From Roseibium sp. HPY-6 (GTDB lineage: Bacteria > Pseudomonadota > Alphaproteobacteria > Rhizobiales > Stappiaceae), in NCBI RefSeq assembly GCF_040530035.1, contig NZ_JBEWCD010000002.1:2027792-2091791 (forward strand): DNA of 64,000 nt. Reading direction: 5' to 3'. Both the position numbers and the translations under genes were made by a program. How positions within the stretch are numbered: position 1 is the first letter of the stretch; each line of letters begins with the position of its first letter. Below are positions 35,413-44,151 of the stretch, piece by piece. Under the pieces are notes generated by a model. It did no database searches. It saw nothing but the letters and a program-made list of their open reading frames with translations, and was not told the origin of the DNA.

Positions 35413-37026
35413 TCACGGTAATTGTGGCAGCCCAAGCTCGCTAAGACATGCGTTATGGGCTTGTTTTGCCGTGCTGATTTTCTCTTCGATTTGGACGAGT
35501 TTGGCATTGGTGTCTTCGAGATCAATCTGTCTCTCGGCCTCGGCAATGCTGACGTATCTGGCGATGTTGAGATTGAAGCCTTTTTCCTCAATCTCGTCCA
35601 TTTCGACCCGTCGCGAATAGCGGTCTTTCTCTTTGCGGAACTGATACGTTTCGACGATGTCCCGAATATGGTCCGTGGTCAGCTGGTTCTGACGTTTTCC
35701 CTTCTTGAAGCGGTCTGGTCCCGTTGCGTTGATAAACAAGACGTCGTCGAATTTCTTGCACTTCTTCAGAACGAGGATGCATACAGGAATGCCTGTCGAG
35801 AAAAAAAGATTTGCAGGTAGACCGATGACGGTGTCGATGTGGCCATCCTTCAAGAGCTTGGTTCTGATCCTTTCCTCAGCCCCACCCCGGAACAAGACAC
35901 CGTGCGGCAGGATGATTGCCATCGTGCCTTCGTCTTTCAGATAGTGGAAGCCATGCAGCAGAAACGCGAAATCCGCCGCTGACTTTGGGGCAAGACCGTA
36001 GTTCTTATATCTGGCGTCTTCACCAAGTGCTTCCGAAGGATCCCAGCGATAGCTGAAAGGTGGATTTGCGACCACGGCATCAAAGCGCGGCATCTTGGCC
36101 GGATTTAGTTCGCGGAGCATGTCCCATTCGTTGGTCAGGGTGTCGCCGTGGAAAATCTCGAACTCGGTGTCCTTGACGCCATGCAAGAGCATGTTCATTC
36201 GGGCCAAGTTGTAGGTGGTAATGTTACGTTCCTGGCCGTAGATCTTGCCAATGCCTCGCGGCCCGAGCTGATTCCGCACGTTCAGCAACAGAGAGCCAGA
36301 ACCACATGCAAAATCGAATACATTGTCGATATGATCTTTCTTGCCTAGCGCAGGATCCTGGCTGTCAAGGGCTACGATCTGCGACAGGATGCTGGATACA
36401 TGCTGCGGGGTATAGAACTCGCCAGCTTTTTTCCCGGAACCGGCAGCGAATTCACCGATCAGATATTCATAAGCGTCGCCCAACGTGTCGTTATCCGTCG
36501 AGAAGCCAACAAGCCCCTTAGCGATTTCCTTGATGATACTGCAAAGCTTTGTGTTGCGTTCTGTGTAACCTTTGCCGAGCTTTTCCGAATCCAAATTTAT
36601 CTCGGAAAACAGACCGTGGAATGTGCTGGAGAAGGATTCGTTCTCGATGAATTTGAAACCCGCCTTCAGCGTACTGAGCAGGTCATTATCTCCCACCCGC
36701 GCCAATTCGGCGATGCTGGTCCAAAGGTGCTCCGGCTTGATGACATAGTGCGTTTTGCGACGCATCTGCGCCTCGAAGGCGTTGACGTCTTCTTCGTTTT
36801 TTTCGTACCAAGCGGCCAGCGGTGTACGGCGGTCGTCTTCTTCCAGCTCAGGATAATCGCGGCCAAGCTCCCGTTGCGCGGCAGCCTGATAGTTGTCGGA
36901 CAAATAGCGAAGGAATAGAAAGGACAGCATGTAGTCGCGGAAGTCATCTGCGTTCATCGCCCCACGTAGCGTATTAGCAATGTTCCAGAGGGTTTTACCC
37001 AGTTCTTGCTGTTCTTGGTCAGTCAT
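35413..37026 (-). CDS. hsdM: Type I restriction-modification methyltransferase subunit HsdM
   Basis: A 537-residue HsdM. The N-terminal helical domain begins QQELGKTLWNIANTLRGAMNADDFRDYMLSFLFLRYLSD. The N6-adenine methyltransferase domain has FDFACGSGSLLLNV (AdoMet site), then DAVVANPPFSY with the NPPF catalytic motif. HsdM, with HsdS, methylates adenine in a split recognition site and forms the restriction complex with HsdR. Its ATG overlaps the stop of the PrrC-like gene (ATGA). Sequence and length are typical. Confidence 0.97.
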   Translation of the reverse strand: MTDQEQQELGKTLWNIANTLRGAMNADDFRDYMLSFLFLRYLSDNYQAAAQRELGRDYPELEEDDRRTPLAAWYEKNEEDVNAFEAQMRRKTHYVIKPEHLWTSIAELARVGDNDLLSTLKAGFKFIENESFSSTFHGLFSEINLDSEKLGKGYTERNTKLCSIIKEIAKGLVGFSTDNDTLGDAYEYLIGEFAAGSGKKAGEFYTPQHVSSILSQIVALDSQDPALGKKDHIDNVFDFACGSGSLLLNVRNQLGPRGIGKIYGQERNITTYNLARMNMLLHGVKDTEFEIFHGDTLTNEWDMLRELNPAKMPRFDAVVANPPFSYRWDPSEALGEDARYKNYGLAPKSAADFAFLLHGFHYLKDEGTMAIILPHGVLFRGGAEERIRTKLLKDGHIDTVIGLPANLFFSTGIPVCILVLKKCKKFDDVLFINATGPDRFKKGKRQNQLTTDHIRDIVETYQFRKEKDRYSRRVEMDEIEEKGFNLNIARYVSIAEAERQIDLEDTNAKLVQIEEKISTAKQAHNACLSELGLPQLP

Positions 37027-38108
37027 TGCGTTTGCTCTTTTTGTTTGATCATGTCTGGCAACTCGAAACGATAGCGATCGAGGAACAGCTTGAATATGTC
37101 TTTGAATAGGTCTTTGTTGTCGCCGACCATCTCTCGTGGCTCGTAGATCGAGTACTTGCCGTGGCTGAGCAAGTTAAGCGCCCGGCTGTATAGGGCTTCA
37201 TCTTCGATACCGCGGATACAGGCGGAGAAATCCTTGTAGCCAAAAAAGGTAGCGGTCTTTTCGAGGATGCTGCGCATCATGTTGAAATGGTGCGTATAAA
37301 GCTGGTCGCTCTCTACGGCTATCTGCAACTCGCTTAGCATAGCGACATGGTGAAAGAACGGGGTCTCATCAGTACTACGTAGGGTATGCAACTCGGCACC
37401 CTGAGGGCGGTGGTAGAAATAGGCCTTGTGCTTGGTCTTTTTGAACTCGTTCCACATGACGTTGAAGAACAGGCCATGATGCGTTGAGATCACAGCTTTG
37501 GCGCGCTCGCGCCCAGATTTCAGAAGCTGCGCGAGGTCACTGGCGACGGCAATCGCGTTGTTGTCATCGAGGGAGGAAATTGGGTCATCAACATAGATGT
37601 GCTCAACCCATTTGTAGGCCTCGTGATCGTCAAGGACGAGTTGGCAAATCGCTAGGTAAACGCACCAGACAAAAATGTTTTGCTCGCCGCGCGAGACTTT
37701 GATGTTCTCAGTCGCATCACGGTAGAAGATCACACGCCAGTTTTCATAATCGATCCGGAAGTTGAAGCTGGCATAGCGTTCAAGAAAGCTGAAAATCCGT
37801 TCTTCCAAGTCGAGTGACTGAAAATCTTCGAAGAAGGCAGAAGCATTATTGATGTTCAAGTAGCGATTTTCGTCACCATCCAGATCATTGTCCCACACGA
37901 ACAAGTCTTCGGTGAAGGCATTGAAATAGAGCGTGTCGCGCTTACCCTTTTTCTTGGCCACGTCCTTGAACGCCATCGATAGACGGGTTTTGCCCGTGCC
38001 GTTATAGGCAAAAAGTAGCACAAAACTGTGATCGTTTAGATCATCCCGTATGCGAGTGACGAGCTTGTCGGTGGATTTGTACTCGTAAAGCTTTGGTTTG
38101 TTGCTCAT
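37023..38108 (-). CDS. prrC: PrrC-like anticodon nuclease (AAA_13-type ATPase)
   Basis: A 361-residue protein lying between hsdS and hsdM, overlapping both by 4 bases. The ABC-like ATPase has Walker A AYNGTGKTRLS (about 34-44), YFNAFTEDLFVWDNDL (61-76), an SRGEQ signature (139-143) and YVDDPISSLDD Walker B/D-loop (172-182), then a switch His in ISTHHG. These motifs match Escherichia coli PrrC from the EcoprrI locus. The C-terminal RALNLLSHGKYSIYEP segment is shared with PrrC/RloC relatives. PrrC is held inactive by the restriction enzyme and cleaves tRNA(Lys) when a phage inhibits it. The nuclease triad was not fully identified by eye. Confidence 0.85.
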   Translation of the reverse strand: MSNKPKLYEYKSTDKLVTRIRDDLNDHSFVLLFAYNGTGKTRLSMAFKDVAKKKGKRDTLYFNAFTEDLFVWDNDLDGDENRYLNINNASAFFEDFQSLDLEERIFSFLERYASFNFRIDYENWRVIFYRDATENIKVSRGEQNIFVWCVYLAICQLVLDDHEAYKWVEHIYVDDPISSLDDNNAIAVASDLAQLLKSGRERAKAVISTHHGLFFNVMWNEFKKTKHKAYFYHRPQGAELHTLRSTDETPFFHHVAMLSELQIAVESDQLYTHHFNMMRSILEKTATFFGYKDFSACIRGIEDEALYSRALNLLSHGKYSIYEPREMVGDNKDLFKDIFKLFLDRYRFELPDMIKQKEQTQ

Positions 38109-39370
38109 CCCGTCACCTCTTCGAGCGTGGGGAAAAGCTGTTGCAGTAGGCCAAGTTTATGTTTTTTGAGTATTGAAGTACGGAGTTCTTGCTGGCTCAG
38201 GGCGTCATCGAGCGATGCTAAGCAATCAGAAATCTGCCTTTGCTCGTCGGGCTCAGGCAGAAATATCTTCAAGCTCAAAACGTCTTCACGTGACAGGCCT
38301 GGAATCAAATTCCCTGAAGCCATTGCCACAAAATCAGAGCGCTTGGTCTGTAGAAAATAATATAGAAACAGATCTTCACATGATTGCGCACGCACCGCCA
38401 TCAGCTGACGGCCCAACGCGACTTCCGGCAATGAAAGGTACCAAAGTTCACCCACCCCACTTCCCTTGACAGTTATTAGGACGTCTCTGTTTTCTGCCAC
38501 TTTTGTGGTTTTGTCTGTCCATTTCGTTACTAGGCCGACATCATTGGTAAAATCTGACGGCCCCGTAAAATAAGGTACGGCTCCAATTTCTGAATACGCA
38601 TCAGGTGAGAGGTGTGCACCTGAAAGCAGGCTAATTACTTGAGAAAGAGTGGTCTCTCGCCATGAAGCGGCTTCGGCGAACTTTGCAAAGCGCAATTTTG
38701 GCAGACCCTGGCCATCGTCGGGAAAGAGCTGTTGCAAAAGACCTTGCTTCTGCTGCCGAAGTACGCTGAGTTTTTCGAGCTCAGCGTCGATTAGTTTATC
38801 GAGAGTGTTTAATCCCGAGGCAACAGCCTTTTGTTCATCAAGCGCTCTTGGACCGTCCGGTAGCGGAATTGGCATAGCAAACAAATCATCGTTATTGATT
38901 TGTAGCGAACCATGGGCCCGCGCACCTACTGTGAGAAAGTTCTGAAGCCACAGGCCATGATGGTTACGCGAGAATAAATGTTTTAGAAAATCCGGCAGGA
39001 CAAACAACTCATCAGCGCGAAAACATGTAAAAATACTGTTTGGAACCGCTGCGTTGTCATAGTCTGTATTCAAAGCTATCTGGCCTTGTGGAAACTCCTT
39101 CGTTGCACTTTTGTTGTATGCAAAGTCATTGACTTTTATGGAAAAGTAATTGCTGCGCGCGGCACCTGCGATTTCGCGGCCAAACTTTTCTTCTTGCGAC
39201 ACCAAGCCAACTCCACTGGTGACACTTAAGAGAGTTGCTTCACGATCACCGATTCTGTTCGTGACTAATGCTGCGAGATCGCCTAACGGTTTAACCACCC
39301 AGCTTCCTTGTTCCGAAAACTCCGGAAATCTGAGTTTTGGCAAAAGACTGGACTGATTTGTCTGGCTCAT
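38105..39370 (-). CDS. hsdS: Type I restriction specificity subunit HsdS
   Basis: A 421-residue HsdS with two target-recognition halves. Each half ends in a conserved coil: DEQKAVASGLNTLDKLIDAELEKL and DEQRQISDCLASLDDALSQQE, both followed by a KQGLLQQLFP or KLGLLQQLFP motif. The half beginning PKLRFPEFSEQGSW is repeated as PKLRFAKFAEAASW. It sets the bipartite DNA target of the complex. ATG at 39370 is chosen from AGAAGGTGA upstream. It begins 13 bases after hsdR ends and overlaps the next gene by 4. Confidence 0.94.
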   Translation of the reverse strand: MSQTNQSSLLPKLRFPEFSEQGSWVVKPLGDLAALVTNRIGDREATLLSVTSGVGLVSQEEKFGREIAGAARSNYFSIKVNDFAYNKSATKEFPQGQIALNTDYDNAAVPNSIFTCFRADELFVLPDFLKHLFSRNHHGLWLQNFLTVGARAHGSLQINNDDLFAMPIPLPDGPRALDEQKAVASGLNTLDKLIDAELEKLSVLRQQKQGLLQQLFPDDGQGLPKLRFAKFAEAASWRETTLSQVISLLSGAHLSPDAYSEIGAVPYFTGPSDFTNDVGLVTKWTDKTTKVAENRDVLITVKGSGVGELWYLSLPEVALGRQLMAVRAQSCEDLFLYYFLQTKRSDFVAMASGNLIPGLSREDVLSLKIFLPEPDEQRQISDCLASLDDALSQQELRTSILKKHKLGLLQQLFPTLEEVTG

Positions 39371-39383
39371 TTCACCTTCTGCC

Positions 39384-42356
39384 TTATTGTTCATACGCCC
39401 CGAGGCCCGAAATCTCACGCCCGTGAGCGCGTTTTTGAAGCAACGGGATAAGATCTTCCATCAAGGCCAGCTCTTTTTGGGTTCGCGCCTTCCATCCCAA
39501 GTCTAGCGGAGCTAAAAGGTCGCTTAGTATCTCACCTTCAAAGATCATCCGCCGCAGGATGTCCTCGACAAACGTTTGCAATTCCGCGACGTCCAACTCG
39601 TGCTTTTTCGCTATAGCCGAAAGCGCCACGGCATTCTTGTTGGCCTTGAAGTTCTCGAACCCGTCGCGGATAGCTTTTTCGCTGAGGCCCTCACCAACGG
39701 TAAGCGTGTCGATGTAGGCGGCAATCTCTTCGCGATCGTCGAGGAACTTTGCGTCTGATTGGATCAATCCAATCAACTGCGCGCGTGTCATATTCAGCTT
39801 GCCCGGCTGCTGCTGCGAGTAATCGGCAATCAGGCTCATGATGTAGTCGTAGTCGATCACCGCCGAGGCAAAGAGCACGAATTCGAAGTCGAGTTGATCT
39901 ACGTCCTCGCTGGTCTTTTCCGGCCCTTTATCCTGCTGGCTTTTCAGCCGCTGAGCCGTGTCTAAATATACGCCGCGGAACCCCTGAAGCTGTTCTTTGG
40001 GCATGAGGTCTCCGATGGCCGCTTTGTCTTCGGCCGACAGATCGGTGTATTGGTCCAGCTGCGTGTTTATGCGTTGGACTTCCTTGAAAAGGTTGATGAA
40101 CTGGCTGCGCGCCGCGTCTCCCTTGAGATTGGCGACTTCTTCCGGCGCACAGGACAGGCCTTGCGACTGCATGAAGTCGTCGAGGGTCTTCACAGCCGTC
40201 TTCAGCTTGTCGATGGCGACGGGTGCCGTGTCGGCTAGCCAGATCTCCTTGGGCGGCTTGCTGGACTCACCGGAAAACAATGTGATGGCATCATTGACCG
40301 CGGTCTGCTGCTGTCGGAAGTCAAGGATGTTGCCATAGGGCTTGGTATCGTTCAGCACTCGGTTGGTGCGGGAAAACGCCTGGATCAGTCCGTGGTGCTT
40401 GAGGTTCTTGTCGACGTAGAGGGTATTCAGGTACTTGGAATCGAAACCCGTAAGCAGCATGTCGACGACAATCGTGACGTCTATTTTTTCTTTGTGGGGA
40501 AGGTCCTGGTTCGGAAACTGCTGGTCTTTGATCCGCTTCTGGACGTCCTGATAATACAGGTCGAACTCGTTGATGCTGTGATTTGTCCCAAAGCGTCCGT
40601 TGTAATCCGCGATGATGCCCTTCAACGCATCCTTCTTTTTGTTCGGCTCGACGGCGTTGTCCGCCTTTTCTTGAGGCAGATCTTCCTGGAGTTGCCTAAC
40701 ATCCTTGCTGCCTTCGGCGGGTGGCGAGAACACGGCCGCAACGTTCAATGGCACGAAATCGGGATCGGCGGCTTTGCGCTCTGCTTGAATCGAGTTGAAT
40801 AAGCCATGGTACTCGATGGCGTCGTTGATCGAGGCGGTCGCCAGAACGGAATTGAAGCGGCGGTTCGCAGTCACCGCGTCGTGTTTATCAAGGATGGTTT
40901 CAACCACCTTACGCTTCTGAAATGTGTCACCAGCGGCCTTCGCGCCTTTCCCTTCTGGTTTGAAATAGTCGACGTGGAACCGCAAGACATTCCGGTCTTC
41001 AATGGCGTGCGTGATCGTGTAGGCGTGCAGTTGTTGCTGGAAGATGTCGTCGGTGGTGACATATGACGCCTGCTCACCCTCAATTTGCTGGTACGATGCG
41101 TTGTCTTCGAAGATAGGTGTTCCGGTGAAGCCGAAAAGCTGTGCGTTGGGGAAGAACTCCTTGATCGCCCGATGGTTTTCGCCGAACTGTGAGCGATGGC
41201 ACTCATCGAAAATGAACACGATGCGCTTGCCGCTCAGTGGTTCCAACCGCTCCTTGTAGTTCTTCTTGTTGGTACCATCGAGAGCCAACCCGAGTTTCTG
41301 GATCGTCGTGACGATCACTTTGTCCGCAATGTCGTCCGAAAGCAGGCGGCGAACGAGTGTTTCCGTATTGGTGTTTTCCTCCACGCAGCCTTCCTGAAAG
41401 CGATTGAACTCCTCCCGAGTCTGGCGGTCGAGATCCTTACGATCCACAACGAACAAACACTTCTCAATTTCAGGATTGTCTTTCAATAGCGTCGATGCCT
41501 TGAAAGACGTCAAAGTCTTTCCGCTACCAGTGGTGTGCCAGATGTATCCGTTTCCAGTGTTTTGATGAATGCTGTCGACAATCGCCTTAACCGCATAGAT
41601 CTGGTACGGACGCATCATCATCAGCTTCTGCTCGCTCGCCACCAGAACCATATAGCGACTGATCATCTGGCCAAGAGTGCATTTAGCCAGGAATTTCTCG
41701 GCGAACGTCTCCAGGTGAGTAATCTTCTTGTTGTCTTCGCTCGCAAATTGGTAAAGCGGCAGAAATCGCTCATCTGCATTGAAGCTGAAGTGGCGGCTAT
41801 TGTTGTTCGCAAAATACCAAGTGTCGTTGCGGTTGCTGACAATGAACATTTGCAGGAAGCACAAAAGCGTCTTGCTATAAGAATTTCCGGGATCGTTTTT
41901 ATAGTCGACGATCTGCTGCATGGCCCGGCGGGGACTAATCGTGAGCGTCTTGAGTTCAACCTGAACAACGGGCACGCCATTAATCAGAAGAACCGCATCA
42001 TATCGGTGATGGCTATTGTCTGTGTTGATGCGGAGCTGGTTGGTTACTTCAAAAGTATTTTTGCACCAATCCTTTGTGTTCACCAAGGTGTAGTCCAGCG
42101 GCGTTCCGTCATCCCGTTCGAACGTATTCTTTTCTCTAAGCGTTCGAGCAGCGTTGTACACGTCTGGTGTAACGATCTCTTCGAGTAGTCGATCGAACTC
42201 ACCATCGGTCAAATTCACCCGATTCAAGTCTTGAAAGTGCTTTCGGAAGTTGTCTTCGAGCGAAAAACGATCGCGAATGTCCTCGCGATAAATGTACTTT
42301 AAATCTTTCAGCTTCTCGATCAACTCGAGCTCTATCTGATTTTCCGATGTAGCCAC
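39384..42356 (-). CDS. hsdR: Type I restriction endonuclease subunit HsdR
   Basis: A 990-residue HsdR. The N-terminal nuclease part has YDAVLLINGVPVVQVELKT with the ExK motif. Helicase motifs follow: WHTTGSGKTLTSFKAS (Walker A), FIFDECHRSQFG (DECH box), GFTGTPIFE and VDMLLTGFDSKYLN. It cuts DNA after translocating from unmodified sites. Start is uncertain: GTG at 42356 (reading VATSENQIELELIE) has GAGG upstream and fits the usual HsdR start; ATG 42434 or 42476 are in frame. It is the first gene of the leftward restriction operon. Confidence 0.95.
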   Translation of the reverse strand: MATSENQIELELIEKLKDLKYIYREDIRDRFSLEDNFRKHFQDLNRVNLTDGEFDRLLEEIVTPDVYNAARTLREKNTFERDDGTPLDYTLVNTKDWCKNTFEVTNQLRINTDNSHHRYDAVLLINGVPVVQVELKTLTISPRRAMQQIVDYKNDPGNSYSKTLLCFLQMFIVSNRNDTWYFANNNSRHFSFNADERFLPLYQFASEDNKKITHLETFAEKFLAKCTLGQMISRYMVLVASEQKLMMMRPYQIYAVKAIVDSIHQNTGNGYIWHTTGSGKTLTSFKASTLLKDNPEIEKCLFVVDRKDLDRQTREEFNRFQEGCVEENTNTETLVRRLLSDDIADKVIVTTIQKLGLALDGTNKKNYKERLEPLSGKRIVFIFDECHRSQFGENHRAIKEFFPNAQLFGFTGTPIFEDNASYQQIEGEQASYVTTDDIFQQQLHAYTITHAIEDRNVLRFHVDYFKPEGKGAKAAGDTFQKRKVVETILDKHDAVTANRRFNSVLATASINDAIEYHGLFNSIQAERKAADPDFVPLNVAAVFSPPAEGSKDVRQLQEDLPQEKADNAVEPNKKKDALKGIIADYNGRFGTNHSINEFDLYYQDVQKRIKDQQFPNQDLPHKEKIDVTIVVDMLLTGFDSKYLNTLYVDKNLKHHGLIQAFSRTNRVLNDTKPYGNILDFRQQQTAVNDAITLFSGESSKPPKEIWLADTAPVAIDKLKTAVKTLDDFMQSQGLSCAPEEVANLKGDAARSQFINLFKEVQRINTQLDQYTDLSAEDKAAIGDLMPKEQLQGFRGVYLDTAQRLKSQQDKGPEKTSEDVDQLDFEFVLFASAVIDYDYIMSLIADYSQQQPGKLNMTRAQLIGLIQSDAKFLDDREEIAAYIDTLTVGEGLSEKAIRDGFENFKANKNAVALSAIAKKHELDVAELQTFVEDILRRMIFEGEILSDLLAPLDLGWKARTQKELALMEDLIPLLQKRAHGREISGLGAYEQ

Positions 42357-42584
42357 AGAGGCGCCTCGTACTTGGCTTGAATGCGATTCCCTATCAAGTA
42401 TCACCTTGTTACCAAGTGCTTCAAAGATCCGCATCCCTTTTTGCTTCCTATCCGAGTAAGCCAGAGTGCTGTACACGCGCGACTGCCGGGCGTGTGTTTC
42501 AACGTTCTAGCTCTGAGCAAGAAAACCGTTCTCTACTGGTCTTGGGTTCTGTGCGCCAAAAAGGGACCAAGTGGTTGGCGGGTG

Positions 42585-42609
42585 CAAATCCCCAATCATT
42601 GGGGATTTG
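42585..42609. promoter_or_regulatory. 25-bp perfect palindrome, probable operator
   Basis: CAAATCCCCAAT at 42585-42596 and its exact complement at 42598-42609 flank a single C. It lies 53 bases before the start of the DUF3102 gene and about 230 bases before hsdR on the other strand, so it could control either or both. A terminator is less likely, since no T tract follows. Confidence 0.55.
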
Positions 42610-42661
42610 AGAACCTTATTCGCGTAAATGGCGTGTAGTTTTTGATTTCGGGTGACACCTC

Positions 42662-43573
42662 ATGAGAAAAATCTCGCACACCAAAAAGAACGCAGGCGAG
42701 GGTGCTGTTAGTTTCAATTACGATCCTATTCCAGAGGAGCTTGGGAAACAGCTGCAAGCCGATGCCCGGGAAATTCGCAAGGGCCTAATGAGGGCTGCGA
42801 TCTCTTTCATGGAAGTCGGGAAACGCTTGGCGAATTGTCGGATGAAACTTCCGCATGGCGCCTGGATACCGTGGTTGCAGACAGAAACGGGGCTATCGGA
42901 GCAATCGGCACGTGACGCCATAAATGTTTATCTCAGGTTCCGTGAAGAACCATTGTTTTTGGAAGAACTTGGTCTAGCTCTGCCGCAAACAGCGCTCGTA
43001 CGTCTTGCTACAGCACCGGATCCGGCATTTGAGGATGTTCGGCAATGTCTCGCGAACGGTCAGCAACTTCGAGTGTCAGACGTCAGCGAAATCATTACGC
43101 GACATCGCAGGTCAATAAACTTGGAAACCGATGGGTCGGTCGCACAAAAAAACGTCAGTTCTAGCGGGAAATCCGCTATCGATGACCTTCGTTCTATGGC
43201 GAACCAAGCGAGAGAAGAACTTCTTCCGTTGGTTGTTGAGCGTCTCGAGGAATTCCTCAATCTGATCGAAGACGCCCAAGCTAAAAAGCCGAGCAAAAAG
43301 AGTCTGGAAACCCAAATGCGTGTTCGTGCTCAATGGCTTACAGACGCCTTAGAGCAGCTTACCCAGAAGCGAGCTGTCTCTGATGCGAAACTGATCCACG
43401 TTACACTACTCGACCGTCAGCATCACAAGCCCGGTCCTTGGGCCGACGTCACAAGTTTTTTTCGCGAGATAGCGCATTCCTTGGCATGGGAAGCGATCAA
43501 ATCGTCTGACATTCCCGCTTTACTTCAGAGAGGCAGAACCGCATTGCTTGCTATTCTCGCTCGAGAGGCTTGA
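42662..43573 (+). CDS. DUF3102-like protein
   Basis: A 303-residue protein. Residues 20-120 resemble the DUF3102/Fe-S cluster-free plasmid proteins: ADAREIRKGLMRAAISFMEVGKRL, then LPHGAWIPWLQTETGLSEQSARDAINVYLRF, a G-x-W-x-x-W-L helix-turn-helix-like module. The rest is helical (ELLPLVVERLEEFLNLIEDAQAKK). Such proteins occur on plasmids, prophages and islands and may bind DNA. It is divergent from hsdR with a perfect palindrome between the two. Regulation of element genes is an inference. Confidence 0.7.
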   Translation: MRKISHTKKNAGEGAVSFNYDPIPEELGKQLQADAREIRKGLMRAAISFMEVGKRLANCRMKLPHGAWIPWLQTETGLSEQSARDAINVYLRFREEPLFLEELGLALPQTALVRLATAPDPAFEDVRQCLANGQQLRVSDVSEIITRHRRSINLETDGSVAQKNVSSSGKSAIDDLRSMANQAREELLPLVVERLEEFLNLIEDAQAKKPSKKSLETQMRVRAQWLTDALEQLTQKRAVSDAKLIHVTLLDRQHHKPGPWADVTSFFREIAHSLAWEAIKSSDIPALLQRGRTALLAILAREA

Positions 43574-43664
43574 TTACGTTTTGATGTGGAAAGGCTCTCA
43601 AGTAGAAACGTGCTAGTGACCCGAGTCCCTCTATCAGCAAGCTTTCTTGCGTCAGTACAGATGG

Positions 43665-43690
43665 GAAAAACCCGTCGCAGTGCGACGGGC
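43665..43690 (-). terminator. Leftward intrinsic-type terminator hairpin
   Basis: CCCGTCGCA and TGCGACGGG (43671-43689, centred on one base) form a stem; on the minus strand five T residues follow at once. No leftward gene lies directly upstream, so it may end a small transcript or act on both sides near the end of the DUF3102 gene. Confidence 0.6.
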
Positions 43691-44045
43691 TTCCGTATTG
43701 TTCACGGTCATCGGCGTCCCCGCCTGTGCCGTAATATGATGCTGTCACGCCGGCCGAAGAGACACAAGGACTTCCGGTTGTTCTAAAAATATCCCGGGGG
43801 TAGGCAAGCGAAGTGCGCCATAGGGGGCTGGCCCCCTAGTGAGGCAGCTTAAGTCAAACTTCAGAGTGATTTCCAGTGCTGGATTTTCGGCAAATTGTGA
43901 CCGTGCCGATAAATCAATCTTCACACCTCAATCAGCTCAGCGCGTTAAAATGAAACGCTACATCTCAAAATGGTCGGCTTGACGATGAAGGAAATTTCGC
44001 CGGCGATTTGACCTAATCTCAGCCGATAGACACGCTTGAAAGATA

Positions 44046-44085
44046 ACCCCCGGCTCAATCGCGGCTGGAACCGCTCACCGGGGGT
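44046..44085. repeat. Nested inverted repeat, candidate double-strand origin
   Basis: ACCCCCGG (44046-44053) pairs with CCGGGGGT (44078-44085), and inside it GCGG (44061-44064) pairs with CCGC (44071-44074). It lies 67 bases upstream of the Rep-like gene start. Cruciforms of this kind mark nick sites of rolling-circle replicons, but no nick sequence was identified. Confidence 0.4.
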
Positions 44086-44151
44086 ATCAATCAGAGCGGG
44101 TTTTATGATCGAACTTCTGGATATGCCAGTCAACCGACGCCAGGTTGGCGA

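Larger units (their letters stand above)
43574..44151. other. Structured non-coding region upstream of the Rep-like gene
   Basis: About 580 bases with several inverted repeats: 43671-43689 (CCCGTCGCA type), 43821-43838 (TAGGGGGC, TG, GCCCCCTA) and a nested pair at 44046-44085. No convincing gene is seen. Because the next gene looks like a rolling-circle initiator, this may include a replication origin; this is an inference. Confidence 0.5.
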
